Below, piece after piece: positions 49,151 through 59,083 of a stretch of 64,000 nt of DNA. This DNA comes from Sphingomonas flavescens (GTDB lineage Bacteria > Pseudomonadota > Alphaproteobacteria > Sphingomonadales > Sphingomonadaceae): positions 310,001 through 374,000 of the forward strand of contig NZ_CP133016.1 of assembly GCF_030866745.1 (NCBI RefSeq). The letters are read 5' to 3'. Numbering within the stretch: position 1 is the first letter of the stretch; each line of letters begins with the position of its first letter. Both the position numbers and the translations under genes were made by a program. The notes beneath the pieces were generated by a model. The model had not been told where the DNA came from, did not search any database, and saw only the letters and a program-made list of their open reading frames with translations.

Positions 49151-49948
49151 TTAGCGCCAACTGGCTTTGATGGCGAAAGCCATGACCGCCGTGGCGATCG
49201 CCGCGTTCAAGCTGTCGGCGCGTCCCGCCATCGGGATTTTGACGAGCAGGTCGCACTCGGCTTCGTATTCAACGGGAAGCCCTTGCTGCTCGTTCCCGAC
49301 CACTAGGAAACACGGCTGTTCGTATTTCGGCTCGAGATAGTCGTGATCGGTCTTGAGGCTGGTCCCGACGAGCTGCCCCGGACCGCTGCGCAGCCACTCG
49401 ACGAACTCGGGCCAACGGGCGGTCGCGATTCGCTGGGTAAACAGCGCCCCCATCGAGGCGCGGACCGCCTCCACCGAGAACGAATCGGCGCAGTCGTCGA
49501 TCAGGATCAGACCGCCGGCGCCCACCGCATCCCCGGTCCGAAGGATGGTCCCGATATTGCCCGGGTCGCGGAGCGCCTGTGCCACGATCCAGAGCGGCGC
49601 GGCGCTCCGGTCGATCGCCGCGAGCTCGGTCGGCGGCTGCCGGTAGGCGCCGAGCAGCATCTGCGGATTGCCCTTGCCGCTCATCTTGGTGAGGATGTCC
49701 GGCGTCGTCAGGATAGCGTCGCCGCCAGCGGCCTCGGTCGCGGCGATGATCTCTGCAGCCAGCGGGTGCCGGGTGCCTTCGGCAGAGAAGGCCACGATTT
49801 CCGGCAGTTGCCCGCTGTCCCGCGCCTCGGTCAGGATCCTTAGCCCTTCCGCCAGAAACAGTCCTTCGACGCGCCGCGCCTTCTTATCCCGAAGGGAACG
49901 GAGCAATTTTACCGTAGAATTGGAAAAGGCGGTGACTTCGCGGGGCAT
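49151..49948 (-). CDS. TrmH/SpoU family RNA 2'-O-methyltransferase
   Basis: A 265-residue SPOUT methyltransferase with an N-terminal substrate-binding subdomain (about 1-90). The three SpoU motifs are present: ALRDPGNIGTILRTGDA (motif 1), FLVVGNEQQGL (motif 2) and IPMAGRADSLNAAIATAV (motif 3), which form the trefoil knot and SAM site. The target nucleotide cannot be assigned; related enzymes act on 23S rRNA G2251 or tRNA G18. The start abuts the HPr gene stop, so it may be read with the PTS cluster. Confidence 0.88.
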   Translation of the reverse strand: MPREVTAFSNSTVKLLRSLRDKKARRVEGLFLAEGLRILTEARDSGQLPEIVAFSAEGTRHPLAAEIIAATEAAGGDAILTTPDILTKMSGKGNPQMLLGAYRQPPTELAAIDRSAAPLWIVAQALRDPGNIGTILRTGDAVGAGGLILIDDCADSFSVEAVRASMGALFTQRIATARWPEFVEWLRSGPGQLVGTSLKTDHDYLEPKYEQPCFLVVGNEQQGLPVEYEAECDLLVKIPMAGRADSLNAAIATAVMAFAIKASWR

Positions 49949-50220
49949 TATTCTTCCCCGAACCGCTCCTCGACGAGCGCGACCATCTTGGCCAATGCGT
50001 CGTCGGCACCGTCGCCGTCACAGTGAATGACGATCGAATCGCCCATCGCCGCGCCGAGCATCATCAGGCCCATGATCGACGTGCCGCACACTCGGTTGCC
50101 GTCTTTTTCGACCTCGATCTTGGCAGGGAGCTCGCTGGCGAGATTGACGAACTTGGCGCTTGCCCGCGCATGGAGCCCGCGTCTGTTGGTAATCGCGACC
50201 TCTTGACTGAGCGCCGTCAA
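49948..50220 (-). CDS. ptsH: HPr family phosphocarrier protein
   Basis: A 90-residue HPr carrying the phospho-acceptor H17 (RRGLHARASAKFV) and the regulatory serine S48 (CGTSIMGLMML), the target of HprK. In Alphaproteobacteria this is part of a regulatory PTS, phosphorylated by EI-Ntr (not in the window). It overlaps the EIIA gene by four bases and is the last PTS gene of the cluster. Confidence 0.93.
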   Translation of the reverse strand: MTALSQEVAITNRRGLHARASAKFVNLASELPAKIEVEKDGNRVCGTSIMGLMMLGAAMGDSIVIHCDGDGADDALAKMVALVEERFGEE

Positions 50221-50624
50221 GCGGCGGCTTCCCCGAGGATCTCGCTGGCGACCGAAATATACTTGCGGCCCGCTTCTCGGGCGGCGGCGACCGCGGCGTG
50301 GACCGGCATCACCTTGCGGGCGCCTTCCAGCCGGATCAGCATCGGCAGGTTTACGCCGGCGATGACCTCGATGTTTTCGCTCTTCATTAGGCTGATGGCG
50401 AGGTTCGAGGGCGTTCCGCCGAACAGGTCGGTGAGGATGATGACGCCCTGGCCGCGGTCGACCTCGCGGATGGCCTTCGCAATATCCTTGCGGCGGCCTT
50501 CCATGTCGTCGTCCGGCCCGATGCAGATCGCGGCAATGGCTTCCTGCGGTCCGACTACATGTTCCATCGCCACGACGAACTCGGTCGCCAGTCGGCCATG
50601 GGTTACCAGCACTAGTCCAATCAT
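50217..50624 (-). CDS. PTS EIIA component, mannose (Man) family
   Basis: A 135-residue EIIA-Man protein. H9 in LVLVTHG is the phosphorylation site. Conserved segments LTDLFGGTPSNLA (about 76-88) and GVNLPML are standard. No EIIB, EIIC or EIID is adjacent, so it is not part of a sugar transporter but a regulatory phosphoacceptor fed by HPr. The start overlaps the rapZ stop. Confidence 0.92.
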   Translation of the reverse strand: MIGLVLVTHGRLATEFVVAMEHVVGPQEAIAAICIGPDDDMEGRRKDIAKAIREVDRGQGVIILTDLFGGTPSNLAISLMKSENIEVIAGVNLPMLIRLEGARKVMPVHAAVAAAREAGRKYISVASEILGEAAA

Positions 50625-51547
50625 CCGTTCAACTCGTCCTCGCTCGCCGGCGCACGCTGTCGTTCGATCGTGTCCCTTGGCAGCGACGCCAGATCACGGT
50701 GACGGACATTCGGAGCCATTCCGGCACGACGTAGACGTTCTGCCATTTCGGTTGCAGCGGCAACCGAACGGTGTCTCCCTCCAGTACACCCGAACGCGAC
50801 CGTCACGTAGCTCTTGCCGGCGGCCCAGTAGCGGGGAATCCAATCGATGAGAAGCGCCTCGATGCGGTCCATCGCCTCGCTCCATGCTGGCTCCTTCTGA
50901 AGGTAGGCGCGAATTTCCGGGTCCTCGCCGGTCAGTGGCCGCAATTCCTCAACCCAGTGCGGATTGGGGAGGAAGCGCATGTCGAAGACCAGGTCGCCGG
51001 TACGGCTGATTCCGCGCGAGAAGGCGAAGGAGCTGATGGTAAGTACGGGCTGATCCGTAGCGCCGCCGTAGCGCAGACGAAGCTCGTCGCGCAGCGTGGC
51101 TGGCGAAAGGTCGGTGGTGTCGATCACGCTGTCGGCTGCAGCCCGGAGCAGGAACGTTTCGCGGCGCTCCCTTGCAATGCCGTCCTCCGCCGGCCGGTCC
51201 ATTGCCAGTGGATGACGCCGCCGCGTCTCATCGTAGCGGCGGATCAGCTCGGCCTCACCGCAATCCAGGTAAAGAATTTCGGGCTGCACCCCGGGCGTCG
51301 CGTGAATTTGGTCGTGCAACGCCTCGGGATCGAACCCTCGGCTGCGAACATCCATGCCGATGGCGACGTTGGCGGTCCGGCACTGGTCGCCGCCGTGGAC
51401 AAACGCCTCGATCAGGTCGGCGGGAAGGTTGTCGACTACATCCCAGCCCATGTCCTCCAGCGCATCGAGCACGGTCGATTTGCCGGCACCGGACATGCCG
51501 GTCACGAGCAGCAGGCGCGGCGGCCGTTTCTGGCCGCCACTCGTCAT
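50621..51547 (-). CDS. rapZ: RNase adapter / nucleotide-binding protein RapZ
   Basis: A 308-residue YvcJ/RapZ family protein with a Walker A motif GMSGAGKS (17-24) and the conserved FSRGISRTGDLVFDMRFLPNPHW region with the C-terminal GCTGGRHRSV loop. In enterobacteria RapZ guides RNase E to the GlmZ sRNA; in Alphaproteobacteria the partner is less certain. The gene neighbourhood (EIIA, HPr, HprK) is the usual one. Stop overlaps EIIA by four bases. Confidence 0.92.
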   Translation of the reverse strand: MTSGGQKRPPRLLLVTGMSGAGKSTVLDALEDMGWDVVDNLPADLIEAFVHGGDQCRTANVAIGMDVRSRGFDPEALHDQIHATPGVQPEILYLDCGEAELIRRYDETRRRHPLAMDRPAEDGIARERRETFLLRAAADSVIDTTDLSPATLRDELRLRYGGATDQPVLTISSFAFSRGISRTGDLVFDMRFLPNPHWVEELRPLTGEDPEIRAYLQKEPAWSEAMDRIEALLIDWIPRYWAAGKSYVTVAFGCTGGRHRSVAAATEMAERLRRAGMAPNVRHRDLASLPRDTIERQRAPASEDELNG

Positions 51548-52002
51548 CAGAATTTCAGTCCCATGCGCTCGAACGCCAGGTCGACCTTGGCCGGCGCCGA
51601 TGCCGGCATGGCATCGATGGTCACGAACGGAAGACCGACGCCGAGCATCAATCGTTCGCGGCTGTCTTCGGGAAGACGCTGAATGTCGCTTGTCAGCTCG
51701 ACAACCAGGGCTACGGGCACTCCGTCGGTGTGTTCCAGTTCGACGATGCCAAGACCGCGGACTTCGAGCTTGCCGGCAATGGTGGGGGGCGCCGAAGCGA
51801 CGATGCGTTCGCCGTCACGTTTCAGGATTGTGCGGTCGTCGCTGATCAGGCCGTAGCCACGATCGAAAAGGCGGAGCGTAAGGTCCGATTTACCCGAACC
51901 CGACGGACCGGTGATCAGGATCGCGCGTCCATCCTTGGTGACACTATTGCCATGAACGGTTTCCGCGCTGATGCGCGGTGCGGTCGGTGTAACGCGGTTC
52001 AT
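51547..52002 (-). CDS. hprK: HPr kinase/phosphorylase, short alphaproteobacterial form
   Basis: A 151-residue version that consists only of the catalytic domain; firmicute HprK has about 310 residues with an extra N-terminal domain. Walker A GPSGSGKS is at 32-39. The conserved Asp pair in LISDDRT (about 56-62) and the VRGLGIVEL signature (about 82-90) follow. It phosphorylates and dephosphorylates serine 48 of HPr. It is sandwiched between chvG and rapZ with short overlaps, suggesting one transcript. Confidence 0.9.
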   Translation of the reverse strand: MNRVTPTAPRISAETVHGNSVTKDGRAILITGPSGSGKSDLTLRLFDRGYGLISDDRTILKRDGERIVASAPPTIAGKLEVRGLGIVELEHTDGVPVALVVELTSDIQRLPEDSRERLMLGVGLPFVTIDAMPASAPAKVDLAFERMGLKF

Positions 52003-53570
52003 TCGCGGTCTGCTGCCGGTAGCTTGATGATGAAGCGCGCTCCCGAAGGGGCGTCGTCGCGGTCCTGCACGTCAATCTCTCCGTCGTGGCCATTCACGAT
52101 TGCCTGGGCGATGGCAAGGCCAAGACCGGAGTGACGGCCGAAGCTTTCGCCTTCGGGCCGTACTGAATGGAAGCGGTTAAAAATCGCCTCACGGGCTTCC
52201 TGCGGAACGCCGGGCCCCTCATCATCGATGCGGATTCGAACTTCATCGCCAACGCGCGCAACGGCCACCTCGACCAGACCGGCTGGCGGAGAGAAGCTCA
52301 CCGCATTGTCGATGATCGCATTGATGGCTCGGGCCAGTCGATCCGGCTTCCCCATGACCGCCGCCGATTCCTTGCGTGGCCGTGCGAAAGCGATGCGGGC
52401 GTCACCAGTCTCGCGCCGCGTCTCCCAACTGTTGACCAGCTGGCCGATAAGCGTGCCGAGGTCGATCCGCTCGAATGTAGCGCGCGCGAGCTCGGCGTCG
52501 GTCCGAGCGGCTTCGCTAATGTCACCAATGAGACGGTCGAGACGCGCAACATCTTCACGGACGATTGTCTTCAATTTCTCGCGCAGTTGAGGATCCTCGA
52601 CGCGATCGAGTCCATCGATTGCCGATCGGAGGGAGGCCAACGGGTTCTTCAGCTCATGAGTGACGTCCGCTGCAAATGCCTCGATATTGTCGATGCGGTG
52701 CCGGAGTGACTGGCTCATGTCCGAGACGGCACGTGCAAGCAGGCCGATTTCATCGCTGCGCGTGGGTAGGCGAGGGACGTTCACTTCGCGCGAGCGTCCC
52801 AGACGAACACGGTGCGCTGCAAGCGCTAGACGACGAAGCGGACGAACGATGGTCCGAGCGAGAAACAGCGAGAGCAGGACCGAGAGCCCAACCAAAAAGA
52901 TCATTGCGCCAAGGATGTTGGCGCGCTGAGTGCGAACGGTCCGGGTGAAGGCCCGATCATTGGTCGTGGCCATGAGGACGCCGCCGTCCACCGGCACGGC
53001 CGCGGAAATCACCGGCGTTAGGTCCGGCGCATTACGGACGACTGTCACCGCCTTTCGTTGGGCCCTGGCCTGCTTCGCCTCGGGCCAGCTTTCCAAAGTG
53101 TCAGGGGTGGGCTCGGTATAATCATCCAGATGTTCGGCGCCGACCAGCGCATTAAAGCCGCGGTCGAGCGCTCGCGCCGCGCCCTTCGCCCACCCCTGTG
53201 TGGCGGGATCCTTCAACTCGAAGGTCGGACCAGTGAGGTGCCAACTATCGGCGAGCAACCGGCCATCGGGCGCGAAGAGACGCATGCGGCTGCCGGTCGA
53301 TTTGGAGACGGTTGCCAGGATCGGCTCGCGGTCTTCGGGGCCCGCAGCCTCAATCGCCAGAGCCGTTGCGGTAGCTTCGATGCGTGTCTGGCGGGTCCGC
53401 TCCTTCGCAAGCCGATTGCGGAACACGTCAAGGTATAGCGTGCTCAACGCGACCAGAAGCACCGTGATCAAATTGAGTGCAAGGATACGATGCGCGAGCG
53501 ACCACCGTCCCGACCAGGTCAGCCGGAGATCGGGATCCTCACTGCTCGTCGAAACGGTATCCGACGCCAT
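51999..53570 (-). CDS. chvG: Sensor histidine kinase ChvG
   Basis: Envelope sensor kinase of the ChvG/BvrS/ExoS group (523 residues), responding in relatives to acid or envelope stress. Two membrane spans (about 27-49 and 218-240) flank a periplasmic domain of some 170 residues, then HAMP (about 240-290), the H box [10 protein letters not shown] with H305, and GHKL boxes [17 protein letters not shown] and GLGLAIAQ. It starts 32 bases inside chvI at ATG 53570; the longer frame to 53672 is not supported by conservation. hprK overlaps the end. Confidence 0.9.
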   Translation of the reverse strand: MASDTVSTSSEDPDLRLTWSGRWSLAHRILALNLITVLLVALSTLYLDVFRNRLAKERTRQTRIEATATALAIEAAGPEDREPILATVSKSTGSRMRLFAPDGRLLADSWHLTGPTFELKDPATQGWAKGAARALDRGFNALVGAEHLDDYTEPTPDTLESWPEAKQARAQRKAVTVVRNAPDLTPVISAAVPVDGGVLMATTNDRAFTRTVRTQRANILGAMIFLVGLSVLLSLFLARTIVRPLRRLALAAHRVRLGRSREVNVPRLPTRSDEIGLLARAVSDMSQSLRHRIDNIEAFAADVTHELKNPLASLRSAIDGLDRVEDPQLREKLKTIVREDVARLDRLIGDISEAARTDAELARATFERIDLGTLIGQLVNSWETRRETGDARIAFARPRKESAAVMGKPDRLARAINAIIDNAVSFSPPAGLVEVAVARVGDEVRIRIDDEGPGVPQEAREAIFNRFHSVRPEGESFGRHSGLGLAIAQAIVNGHDGEIDVQDRDDAPSGARFIIKLPAADRE

Positions 53571-54246
53571 AGAGTGTCTCGATAGAGTCGAACTTGGGAT
53601 CCTGGAGTCGAAACTTCCGGCGAATACGCTTGATGTGGCTGTCGATGGTGCGGTCGTCGACATAGACATCATCGTTATAAGCCACGTCCAGAAGCTGATT
53701 GCGGGACTTCACAACTCCGGGCCGCTGCGCGAGTGCCTCGAGAATCAAGAACTCCGTTACCGTCAGGCTGACATCCTTGCCGTCCCAGATGACTTTGTGT
53801 CGCGCCGGATCCATGAGCAATCGCCCGCGCTCCAGACGCGGCGGCTCGGGCTCGCTATTTGCTGCCGCCTCGCCGCGTTCGAGGTCTTGGCGGCGTAGAA
53901 TGGCACGGATGCGCGCAATCAGAAGCCTCTGGGAGAAGGGTTTGGCGATATAGTCGTCGGCTCCCATCGCCAGCCCGAGTGCCTCGTCCAGTTCATCATC
54001 CTTTGAGGTGAGGAAGATGACGGGCACGGAACTCGTTTCCCGCACACGCCGCAGAAGCTCCATGCCGTCCATGCCGGGCATCTTGATGTCGAACACGCCG
54101 AGGTCGGGCGGATTGTCGTTGATCGCTTTCAAGGCGGCTTGCCCATCAGAGTAGACGCGCGTGACAAAGCCTTCGGCTTGCAGCGCGATCGACACCGAGG
54201 TCAGAATGTTGCGGTCGTCATCGACCAGCGCGATCACCTGGCTCAT
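53539..54246 (-). CDS. chvI: Response regulator ChvI
   Basis: OmpR-type DNA-binding regulator (235 residues) partnered with ChvG. The receiver has the acidic pocket VDDD (8-11), phospho-acceptor D53 in FDIKMPG, and the switch residues in LTSKDDE. The winged-helix domain with [16 protein letters not shown] and [14 protein letters not shown] is standard. ATG 54246 chosen; the longer frame to 54351 would add a non-conserved stretch. It is divergent from pckA, and in Brucella and rhizobia ChvI/BvrR regulates that gene. Confidence 0.92.
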   Translation of the reverse strand: MSQVIALVDDDRNILTSVSIALQAEGFVTRVYSDGQAALKAINDNPPDLGVFDIKMPGMDGMELLRRVRETSSVPVIFLTSKDDELDEALGLAMGADDYIAKPFSQRLLIARIRAILRRQDLERGEAAANSEPEPPRLERGRLLMDPARHKVIWDGKDVSLTVTEFLILEALAQRPGVVKSRNQLLDVAYNDDVYVDDRTIDSHIKRIRRKFRLQDPKFDSIETLYGVGYRFDEQ

Positions 54247-54385
54247 CGTTGATTGGGGCTTAGCCAGCAGGGTTGCGGTGCACAAGGCGAGGGGTTCTCG
54301 CGAGTTGGACCGCACGGTTGTCCGGCTGTGGCACGATGTAACCGGTTTCATTGGCTAATCTGCCCTTTTCGGCTGCTACACCGTT

Positions 54386-54415
54386 TTGACCCCAGCCGAT
54401 TTTCAGAGTTATAGG
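54386..54415 (+). promoter_or_regulatory. Putative pckA promoter
   Basis: -35 TTGACC (54386-54391) and -10 TATAGG (54410-54415) with 18-base spacing; TTATAG at 54409 gives 17. It lies in the chvI-pckA divergent region. Confidence 0.5.
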
Positions 54416-54419
54416 GCCT

Positions 54420-54453
54420 GCATACGTATGCGGCGGTGGGCCAGTGGCCGCCG
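54420..54453 (+). promoter_or_regulatory. Palindrome and hairpin in the pckA leader
   Basis: GCATACGTATGC (54420-54431) is a perfect 12-base palindrome at the predicted transcription start. Next, CGGCGG (54431-54436) and CCGCCG (54448-54453) pair around an 11-base loop. Candidate operator and leader hairpin; the regulator is unknown. Confidence 0.45.
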
Positions 54454-54485
54454 CCGTTTCGACATTTTAAAAGGATGGATTGTCA

Positions 54486-56126
54486 GTGACCGACCGGGTT
54501 TCGAATAATGGCCTCGACGCGCAGGGTTTGTCGACGTCTGCTCATATCTTCTGGAATCTTGGGACGGCGCCGCTGGTCGAGCACGCGCTGAAGCGCGGCG
54601 AGGGCCGCCTGACCAAGGACGGCGCACTGCTGGTCGACACCGGCAAGTTCACCGGTCGCAGCGTTAAGGACAAGTTCGTTGTCCGCGATGCCACGACCGA
54701 AGACACCATCAACTGGGGCACGATCAACCAGCCGATGACGCCGGATCATTGGGCAAACCTTAAGGAAGACTTCCTCGCCGCGCTGAAGGGTCAGGATGAG
54801 CTCTTTGTCGCCGACCTGTTTGGTGGCAGCCAGCCGGAATATCGCGTCAACGTCCGCGTCATCAACGAGATGGCGTGGCACAATCTGTTCGTTCGCACCT
54901 TGCTTGTGCGTCCCACAGCCGAGGAACTCGCGGGCTTCACGCCTGAGTATACGATCATCAATCTGCCCAGCTTCAAGGCTGATCCGGCGCGTCACGGGAG
55001 CCGCAGTGACACGGTGATCGCGGTCAATTTTACGGAAAAGATGATCCTGATCGGCAATACGGAATATTCGGGCGAGATGAAGAAAGGCGTCTTTGGCCTC
55101 CTTAACTTCCTTCTCCCGGCCGAAGGTGTGATGCCGATGCATTGTTCGGCCAACATCGGCGCCGACGGCAAGAGCGCGATCTTCTTCGGCCTGTCAGGCA
55201 CCGGCAAGACGACGCTGTCGGCTGATGCCAGCCGTACGCTGATCGGCGATGACGAGCATGGCTGGTCCGACACCGCGGTCTTCAACTTCGAAGGCGGCTG
55301 CTACGCCAAGATGATCAACCTGTCGGCCGAGGGTGAGCCGGAGATTTACGCGACGACCAAGATGTTCGGCACGATCCTCGAGAACGTGACGATGGACGAG
55401 ACGACGCGCGAACTCGACTTCACCGACGACAGCAAGACAGAAAACACCCGCGGCGCATATCCGATCGAGTTCATCCCGAACACGAGCGAGAAGAACCTCG
55501 GCCCGCCGCCGTCAACGATCATCTTCCTGACGGCCGACGCATTCGGCGTGCTGCCCCCGATCGCGCGGCTGACGCCGGATCAGGCGATGTACCACTTCCT
55601 GTCGGGCTATACCGCCAAGGTCGCCGGCACCGAAATCGGCGTGACCGAGCCGACCGCGACCTTCAGTACCTGTTTCGGCGCCGCGTTCATGCCGCGTCCG
55701 CCGCAGGTCTATGGCAACCTGCTGAAGAAGCGTATCGCCGAGGGCGGCGCGGAGTGCTGGTTGGTCAACACCGGCTGGACTGGCGGCAAGTACGGCGTGG
55801 GCAAGCGCATGCCGATCAAGGAAACGCGGGCGCTGTTGAACGCCGCGCTCGACGGTGGCCTGAACGACGTGGAGTTCCGCAAAGACCCGAACTTCGGTTT
55901 CGAAGTGCCGGTCTCGGTGCCGGGCGTCGACAACTCGATCCTCGATCCGCGCAATACTTGGTCGAACCCGGCCGAATATGACGCGACGGCTGCGAAGCTG
56001 GTTGATCTGTTCGTCGACAACTTCGCGCAGTTTGCGGAGCACGTAGACGAAGGCGTTCGCCAATGCGCCCCGAAGGTCGCGCAACAACAAGCGCAACCTT
56101 CGCCCAGCCAAGCCACCGCCGCTTAA
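54486..56126 (+). CDS. pckA: Phosphoenolpyruvate carboxykinase (ATP)
   Basis: Gluconeogenic enzyme converting oxaloacetate and ATP to PEP. The 546-residue product contains the [13 protein letters not shown] substrate segment, P-loop [13 protein letters not shown] (about 235-247), the downstream GDDEHGW metal-binding motif and the adenine-site region, all intact. Start GTG 54486 chosen since [18 protein letters not shown] lead matches relatives; a TTG at 54480 is an alternative and is closer to AAGGA. It is divergent from chvI, the conserved arrangement in many Alphaproteobacteria. Confidence 0.95.
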   Translation: MTDRVSNNGLDAQGLSTSAHIFWNLGTAPLVEHALKRGEGRLTKDGALLVDTGKFTGRSVKDKFVVRDATTEDTINWGTINQPMTPDHWANLKEDFLAALKGQDELFVADLFGGSQPEYRVNVRVINEMAWHNLFVRTLLVRPTAEELAGFTPEYTIINLPSFKADPARHGSRSDTVIAVNFTEKMILIGNTEYSGEMKKGVFGLLNFLLPAEGVMPMHCSANIGADGKSAIFFGLSGTGKTTLSADASRTLIGDDEHGWSDTAVFNFEGGCYAKMINLSAEGEPEIYATTKMFGTILENVTMDETTRELDFTDDSKTENTRGAYPIEFIPNTSEKNLGPPPSTIIFLTADAFGVLPPIARLTPDQAMYHFLSGYTAKVAGTEIGVTEPTATFSTCFGAAFMPRPPQVYGNLLKKRIAEGGAECWLVNTGWTGGKYGVGKRMPIKETRALLNAALDGGLNDVEFRKDPNFGFEVPVSVPGVDNSILDPRNTWSNPAEYDATAAKLVDLFVDNFAQFAEHVDEGVRQCAPKVAQQQAQPSPSQATAA

Positions 56127-56166
56127 CGGCTCGGTCAAGGATCGGGCCCCGCCAAGGACCCGATCG

Positions 56167-56613
56167 ATGACCGAATACCGACCCAGACTTTTTGCTTCCG
56201 ACGCCGACGTTGAACACGTCGGCGAAGGGCTGCTGTCGCATGAACTGCCTCGGGCAGAATGGACGCATGAGGCCCATCTCGCGGCGACGACCTATCTGCT
56301 GCTGCTGCATCCGGAGATCGACCTGGACGCTGAACTTCCCGGCTTGATCCGCCGCTACAATGAGAGCGTCGGAGGGGTGAACAGCGACACCGAGGGCTAC
56401 CACGAGACGATTACGCGCGTGTTTCTTCATGGCGTGCGGCTGTTTCTCGCTGAGGCCAACCCGTTGGGGCCCGTGCATGAGCTTGTGAATGAGCTACTGT
56501 TGAGTCCGATGGGGAGACGCGACTGGCCGTTCCGTTTTTACTCACGCGAACGGCTGTTTTCGGTGGAAGCCCGGAGGCATTTCGTGACGCCTGATCTCGC
56601 TGCACTTCCCTGA
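56167..56613 (+). CDS. Conserved-looking hypothetical protein with His motifs
   Basis: A 148-residue soluble protein I do not recognise as a named family. It shows EWTHEAHLAATTYLLL (about 31-46) and EGYHETITRVFLHGV (about 77-91), two helices whose histidines and glutamates could coordinate a metal, and ends with WPFRFYSRERLFS. No signal or membrane segment. It stands between pckA and a DUF885 gene. A metal-dependent helical-bundle role is speculative. Confidence 0.65.
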   Translation: MTEYRPRLFASDADVEHVGEGLLSHELPRAEWTHEAHLAATTYLLLLHPEIDLDAELPGLIRRYNESVGGVNSDTEGYHETITRVFLHGVRLFLAEANPLGPVHELVNELLLSPMGRRDWPFRFYSRERLFSVEARRHFVTPDLAALP

Positions 56614-56659
56614 GGCCAGTTGGCCGATTACCACCCGGGCACAAAGAGGGAGGGCAGGA

Positions 56660-58429
56660 ATGCGGTTACGGACGTGGATGGCGGTTGGGATCATCGCGGC
56701 CGCGGCTGCGCCCGTTAGTGCTCAGGCTCCGGCGAAGGTTGCTTCACAGCCTTCCAACGCGGACGGTAGGCTGCGCGCCCTGTACGATGGCTATGCGGCC
56801 TGGGATGCGCGCGAGTCTGAGCAGTTCGAGGATGCCAAGGGTGAGACCAAGTCCACGGCGCATCTGCCCCATGTGGACGCCGCGTCGCAAATGCGGCGCG
56901 CGGCCTATCTCAAGGATTTGCTGGCGCAACTGAACGCCATCGACCCCAAATCATTGTCGGAGCCGGAACGGGTCAATGCGGCGGTGTTCCGCACCGTGTT
57001 GGAAAATGCCCTGGGCGAGGCGCGCTTCCGCCAATGGGAGATGCCCTTCAACAGCGATAGTTCCTTCTGGACCTATCTCGATGGCCGGCGCTCCTTTTCC
57101 GAGGTCGGGGAGTACCAGCGCTATATCGGCCGGATGCGCGACATCCCGCGTTACTTCGACGAGCAGATCGCGAATATGCGTGCGGGGCTCAAGCGGGGCT
57201 TCTCCGTACCGAAGGCAACCCTGGCCGGACGCGACGCGTCGATCGCCCTGTTTGTGGTGGACGATCCGGCCAAAAGTTCCTTCCTCAAGCCGTTCGCCGA
57301 TATGCCGGCAACCATTCCGGCAGCCCAGCAGCAGGCGCTAAGGGCCGAAGCAATCGATGCCGTTCGGACGAATGTTCTGCCGGCCTATCGCAAGCTGCTG
57401 CAATTCTACCGGACGGAATATTATCCGAAAGCGCGCACCACCATCGCGGCGCGAGATATGCCCGATGGCGACGCTTATTATCGCGCCAATATCCGGCAAT
57501 ATACGACGACCGACAAATCGCCGGAGGAAATCCACCAGCTGGGATTGAAGGAGGTCGCACGCATCGATGCCGAGATGCGCAAGACCATGGCGGAGACCGG
57601 CTTCAAGGGCAGCTTCGAGCAGTTCCTCGTCTTCCTGAAGACCGACCCGCAGTTCTACGCCAAGACGCCCGATGAGCTGATGGGCGTGTCGTCGTACGTA
57701 GCGAAGCGTACCGATGGGAAAATCGGCGAATTCTTCGGGCTATTGCCGCGGCGGCGGTTCGCAATCGTGCCGGTGCCCGACGCGCTTGCGCCATTCTACA
57801 CGTCGGGCCGTGGCGGCCTCGAAAGCTGCCAGATGAACACCTACAATCTGCCGACACGGCCGCTCTATCAGACGCCGGCATTGACGCTGCACGAGTGCGC
57901 ACCGGGGCACAGCTTCCAGGCGGCACTCAGCCAGGAACAGAAGGCGCTGCCGCGCTTCCGGCAAAACCTTTATTTCTCGGGCTATGGAGAGGGGTGGGGC
58001 CTCTACAGCGAGTGGCTCGGCTACCCGATGGGCATCTATCGCACGCCCTACGAGCGCTTTGGCGCGCTGAGCTACGAGATGTGGCGCGCCGCCCGGCTGG
58101 TGATCGATACCGGCATCCACCGCTACGGCTGGTCCCGGCAGAAGGCGATCGATTATTTGTCTTCGCACACCGCCTTGTCGCAACATGAAGTCGTCAACGA
58201 AGTCGACCGCTACATCAGCTGGCCGGGGCAAGCGCTGGCCTATAAGCTTGGTGAGCTGACGATCCGCAAGCTGCGCACCGAGGCCGAGACGCAACTCGGG
58301 CCGCGCTTTGATCAACGCGCGTTCCATGACCGCATCCTGGGCATGGGCGCAGTTCCGCTGACGGTACTTGAAGAGCAGATGCGGGCGTGGATCTTCGCGG
58401 AAAAAGCTAAGCCCGCTAAGCCAACCTGA
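56660..58429 (+). CDS. Exported DUF885 metallopeptidase-like protein
   Basis: A 589-residue protein with a Sec signal peptide (cleavage likely after VSAQA near residue 22) and a DUF885 domain filling the rest. The metal motif HECAPGH is at residues 411-417, and YGEGWGLYSEWLG downstream supplies the third ligand glutamate, giving a gluzincin-like site. Substrate unknown; an exported peptidase is likely. A second DUF885 protein is encoded nearby on the opposite strand. Confidence 0.85.
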   Translation: MRLRTWMAVGIIAAAAAPVSAQAPAKVASQPSNADGRLRALYDGYAAWDARESEQFEDAKGETKSTAHLPHVDAASQMRRAAYLKDLLAQLNAIDPKSLSEPERVNAAVFRTVLENALGEARFRQWEMPFNSDSSFWTYLDGRRSFSEVGEYQRYIGRMRDIPRYFDEQIANMRAGLKRGFSVPKATLAGRDASIALFVVDDPAKSSFLKPFADMPATIPAAQQQALRAEAIDAVRTNVLPAYRKLLQFYRTEYYPKARTTIAARDMPDGDAYYRANIRQYTTTDKSPEEIHQLGLKEVARIDAEMRKTMAETGFKGSFEQFLVFLKTDPQFYAKTPDELMGVSSYVAKRTDGKIGEFFGLLPRRRFAIVPVPDALAPFYTSGRGGLESCQMNTYNLPTRPLYQTPALTLHECAPGHSFQAALSQEQKALPRFRQNLYFSGYGEGWGLYSEWLGYPMGIYRTPYERFGALSYEMWRAARLVIDTGIHRYGWSRQKAIDYLSSHTALSQHEVVNEVDRYISWPGQALAYKLGELTIRKLRTEAETQLGPRFDQRAFHDRILGMGAVPLTVLEEQMRAWIFAEKAKPAKPT

Positions 58430-58491
58430 TTTCACGGAACGGCCGCCGCCTGCTGCTGTTTAAGTTGAACCTATTCAAAGGAGTGGCCGAA

Positions 58492-59082
58492 ATGGATTTG
58501 CTCAGCGCATTTGAATCGAACGGTGGCGTGGATGCGGTTTCGAAGGAATTGGGAATCGACCGGCAGACCGCGTCGACGGGGATTGGCGCTCTCCTGCCGT
58601 CGGTGCTGGAGGGAATTCGCGGTCAAGCGACAGGCGGCGCTCCCGGAGGCGCTCCGGCAGCGGGCGGTATCGGCGGCCTCCTTTCGATGCTCGGCTCGCT
58701 TGGCGGCGGGGGTCTTCTGAGCAACGTTCTTGGGTCCGAACCGACGGACGTCAGCCAGGGCAATAATGTGCTCGGTCAGATTTTCGGCAGCAAAGATACC
58801 AGCCGTGCAGTCGCGGACGACGCCGCGCAAAAATCGGGCCTTTCGCCCGACCTGCTCAAGAAGATGCTGCCGATCGTGGCGATGCTCGCGGTGGGCTATC
58901 TGGCGATGCACGGACGAAACTCTCAGCCGTCTGCTGCTGGAGAGCAGCCTGCCGAGGAGCACGAAGGCGGCCTGCTAGGCGGGCTGCTCAAAGGTGAAAT
59001 CGGCGGCGGTGGCCTTCTCGGTACGACTGTAAGCGGTGGCGGAATTCTCGGCTCGATCCTTGGTGGCCTGAAGCGCGACTGA
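58492..59082 (+). CDS. DUF937/YidB-like protein
   Basis: A 196-residue protein with the DUF937 pattern: a helical N-terminal region (DAVSKELGIDRQTASTGIGALLPSVLEG-type) followed by Gly-rich stretches (GGIGGLLSMLGSLGGGG) and a C-terminal glycine-rich tail. The ATG at 58492 has AAAGGAG eight bases upstream and was preferred to a TTG at 58465. One hydrophobic patch (about 124-138) may be amphipathic rather than membrane-spanning. YidB-like proteins have no agreed function. Its stop is one base from the end of the convergent DUF885 gene. Confidence 0.8.
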   Translation: MDLLSAFESNGGVDAVSKELGIDRQTASTGIGALLPSVLEGIRGQATGGAPGGAPAAGGIGGLLSMLGSLGGGGLLSNVLGSEPTDVSQGNNVLGQIFGSKDTSRAVADDAAQKSGLSPDLLKKMLPIVAMLAVGYLAMHGRNSQPSAAGEQPAEEHEGGLLGGLLKGEIGGGGLLGTTVSGGGILGSILGGLKRD

Positions 59083-59083
59083 C

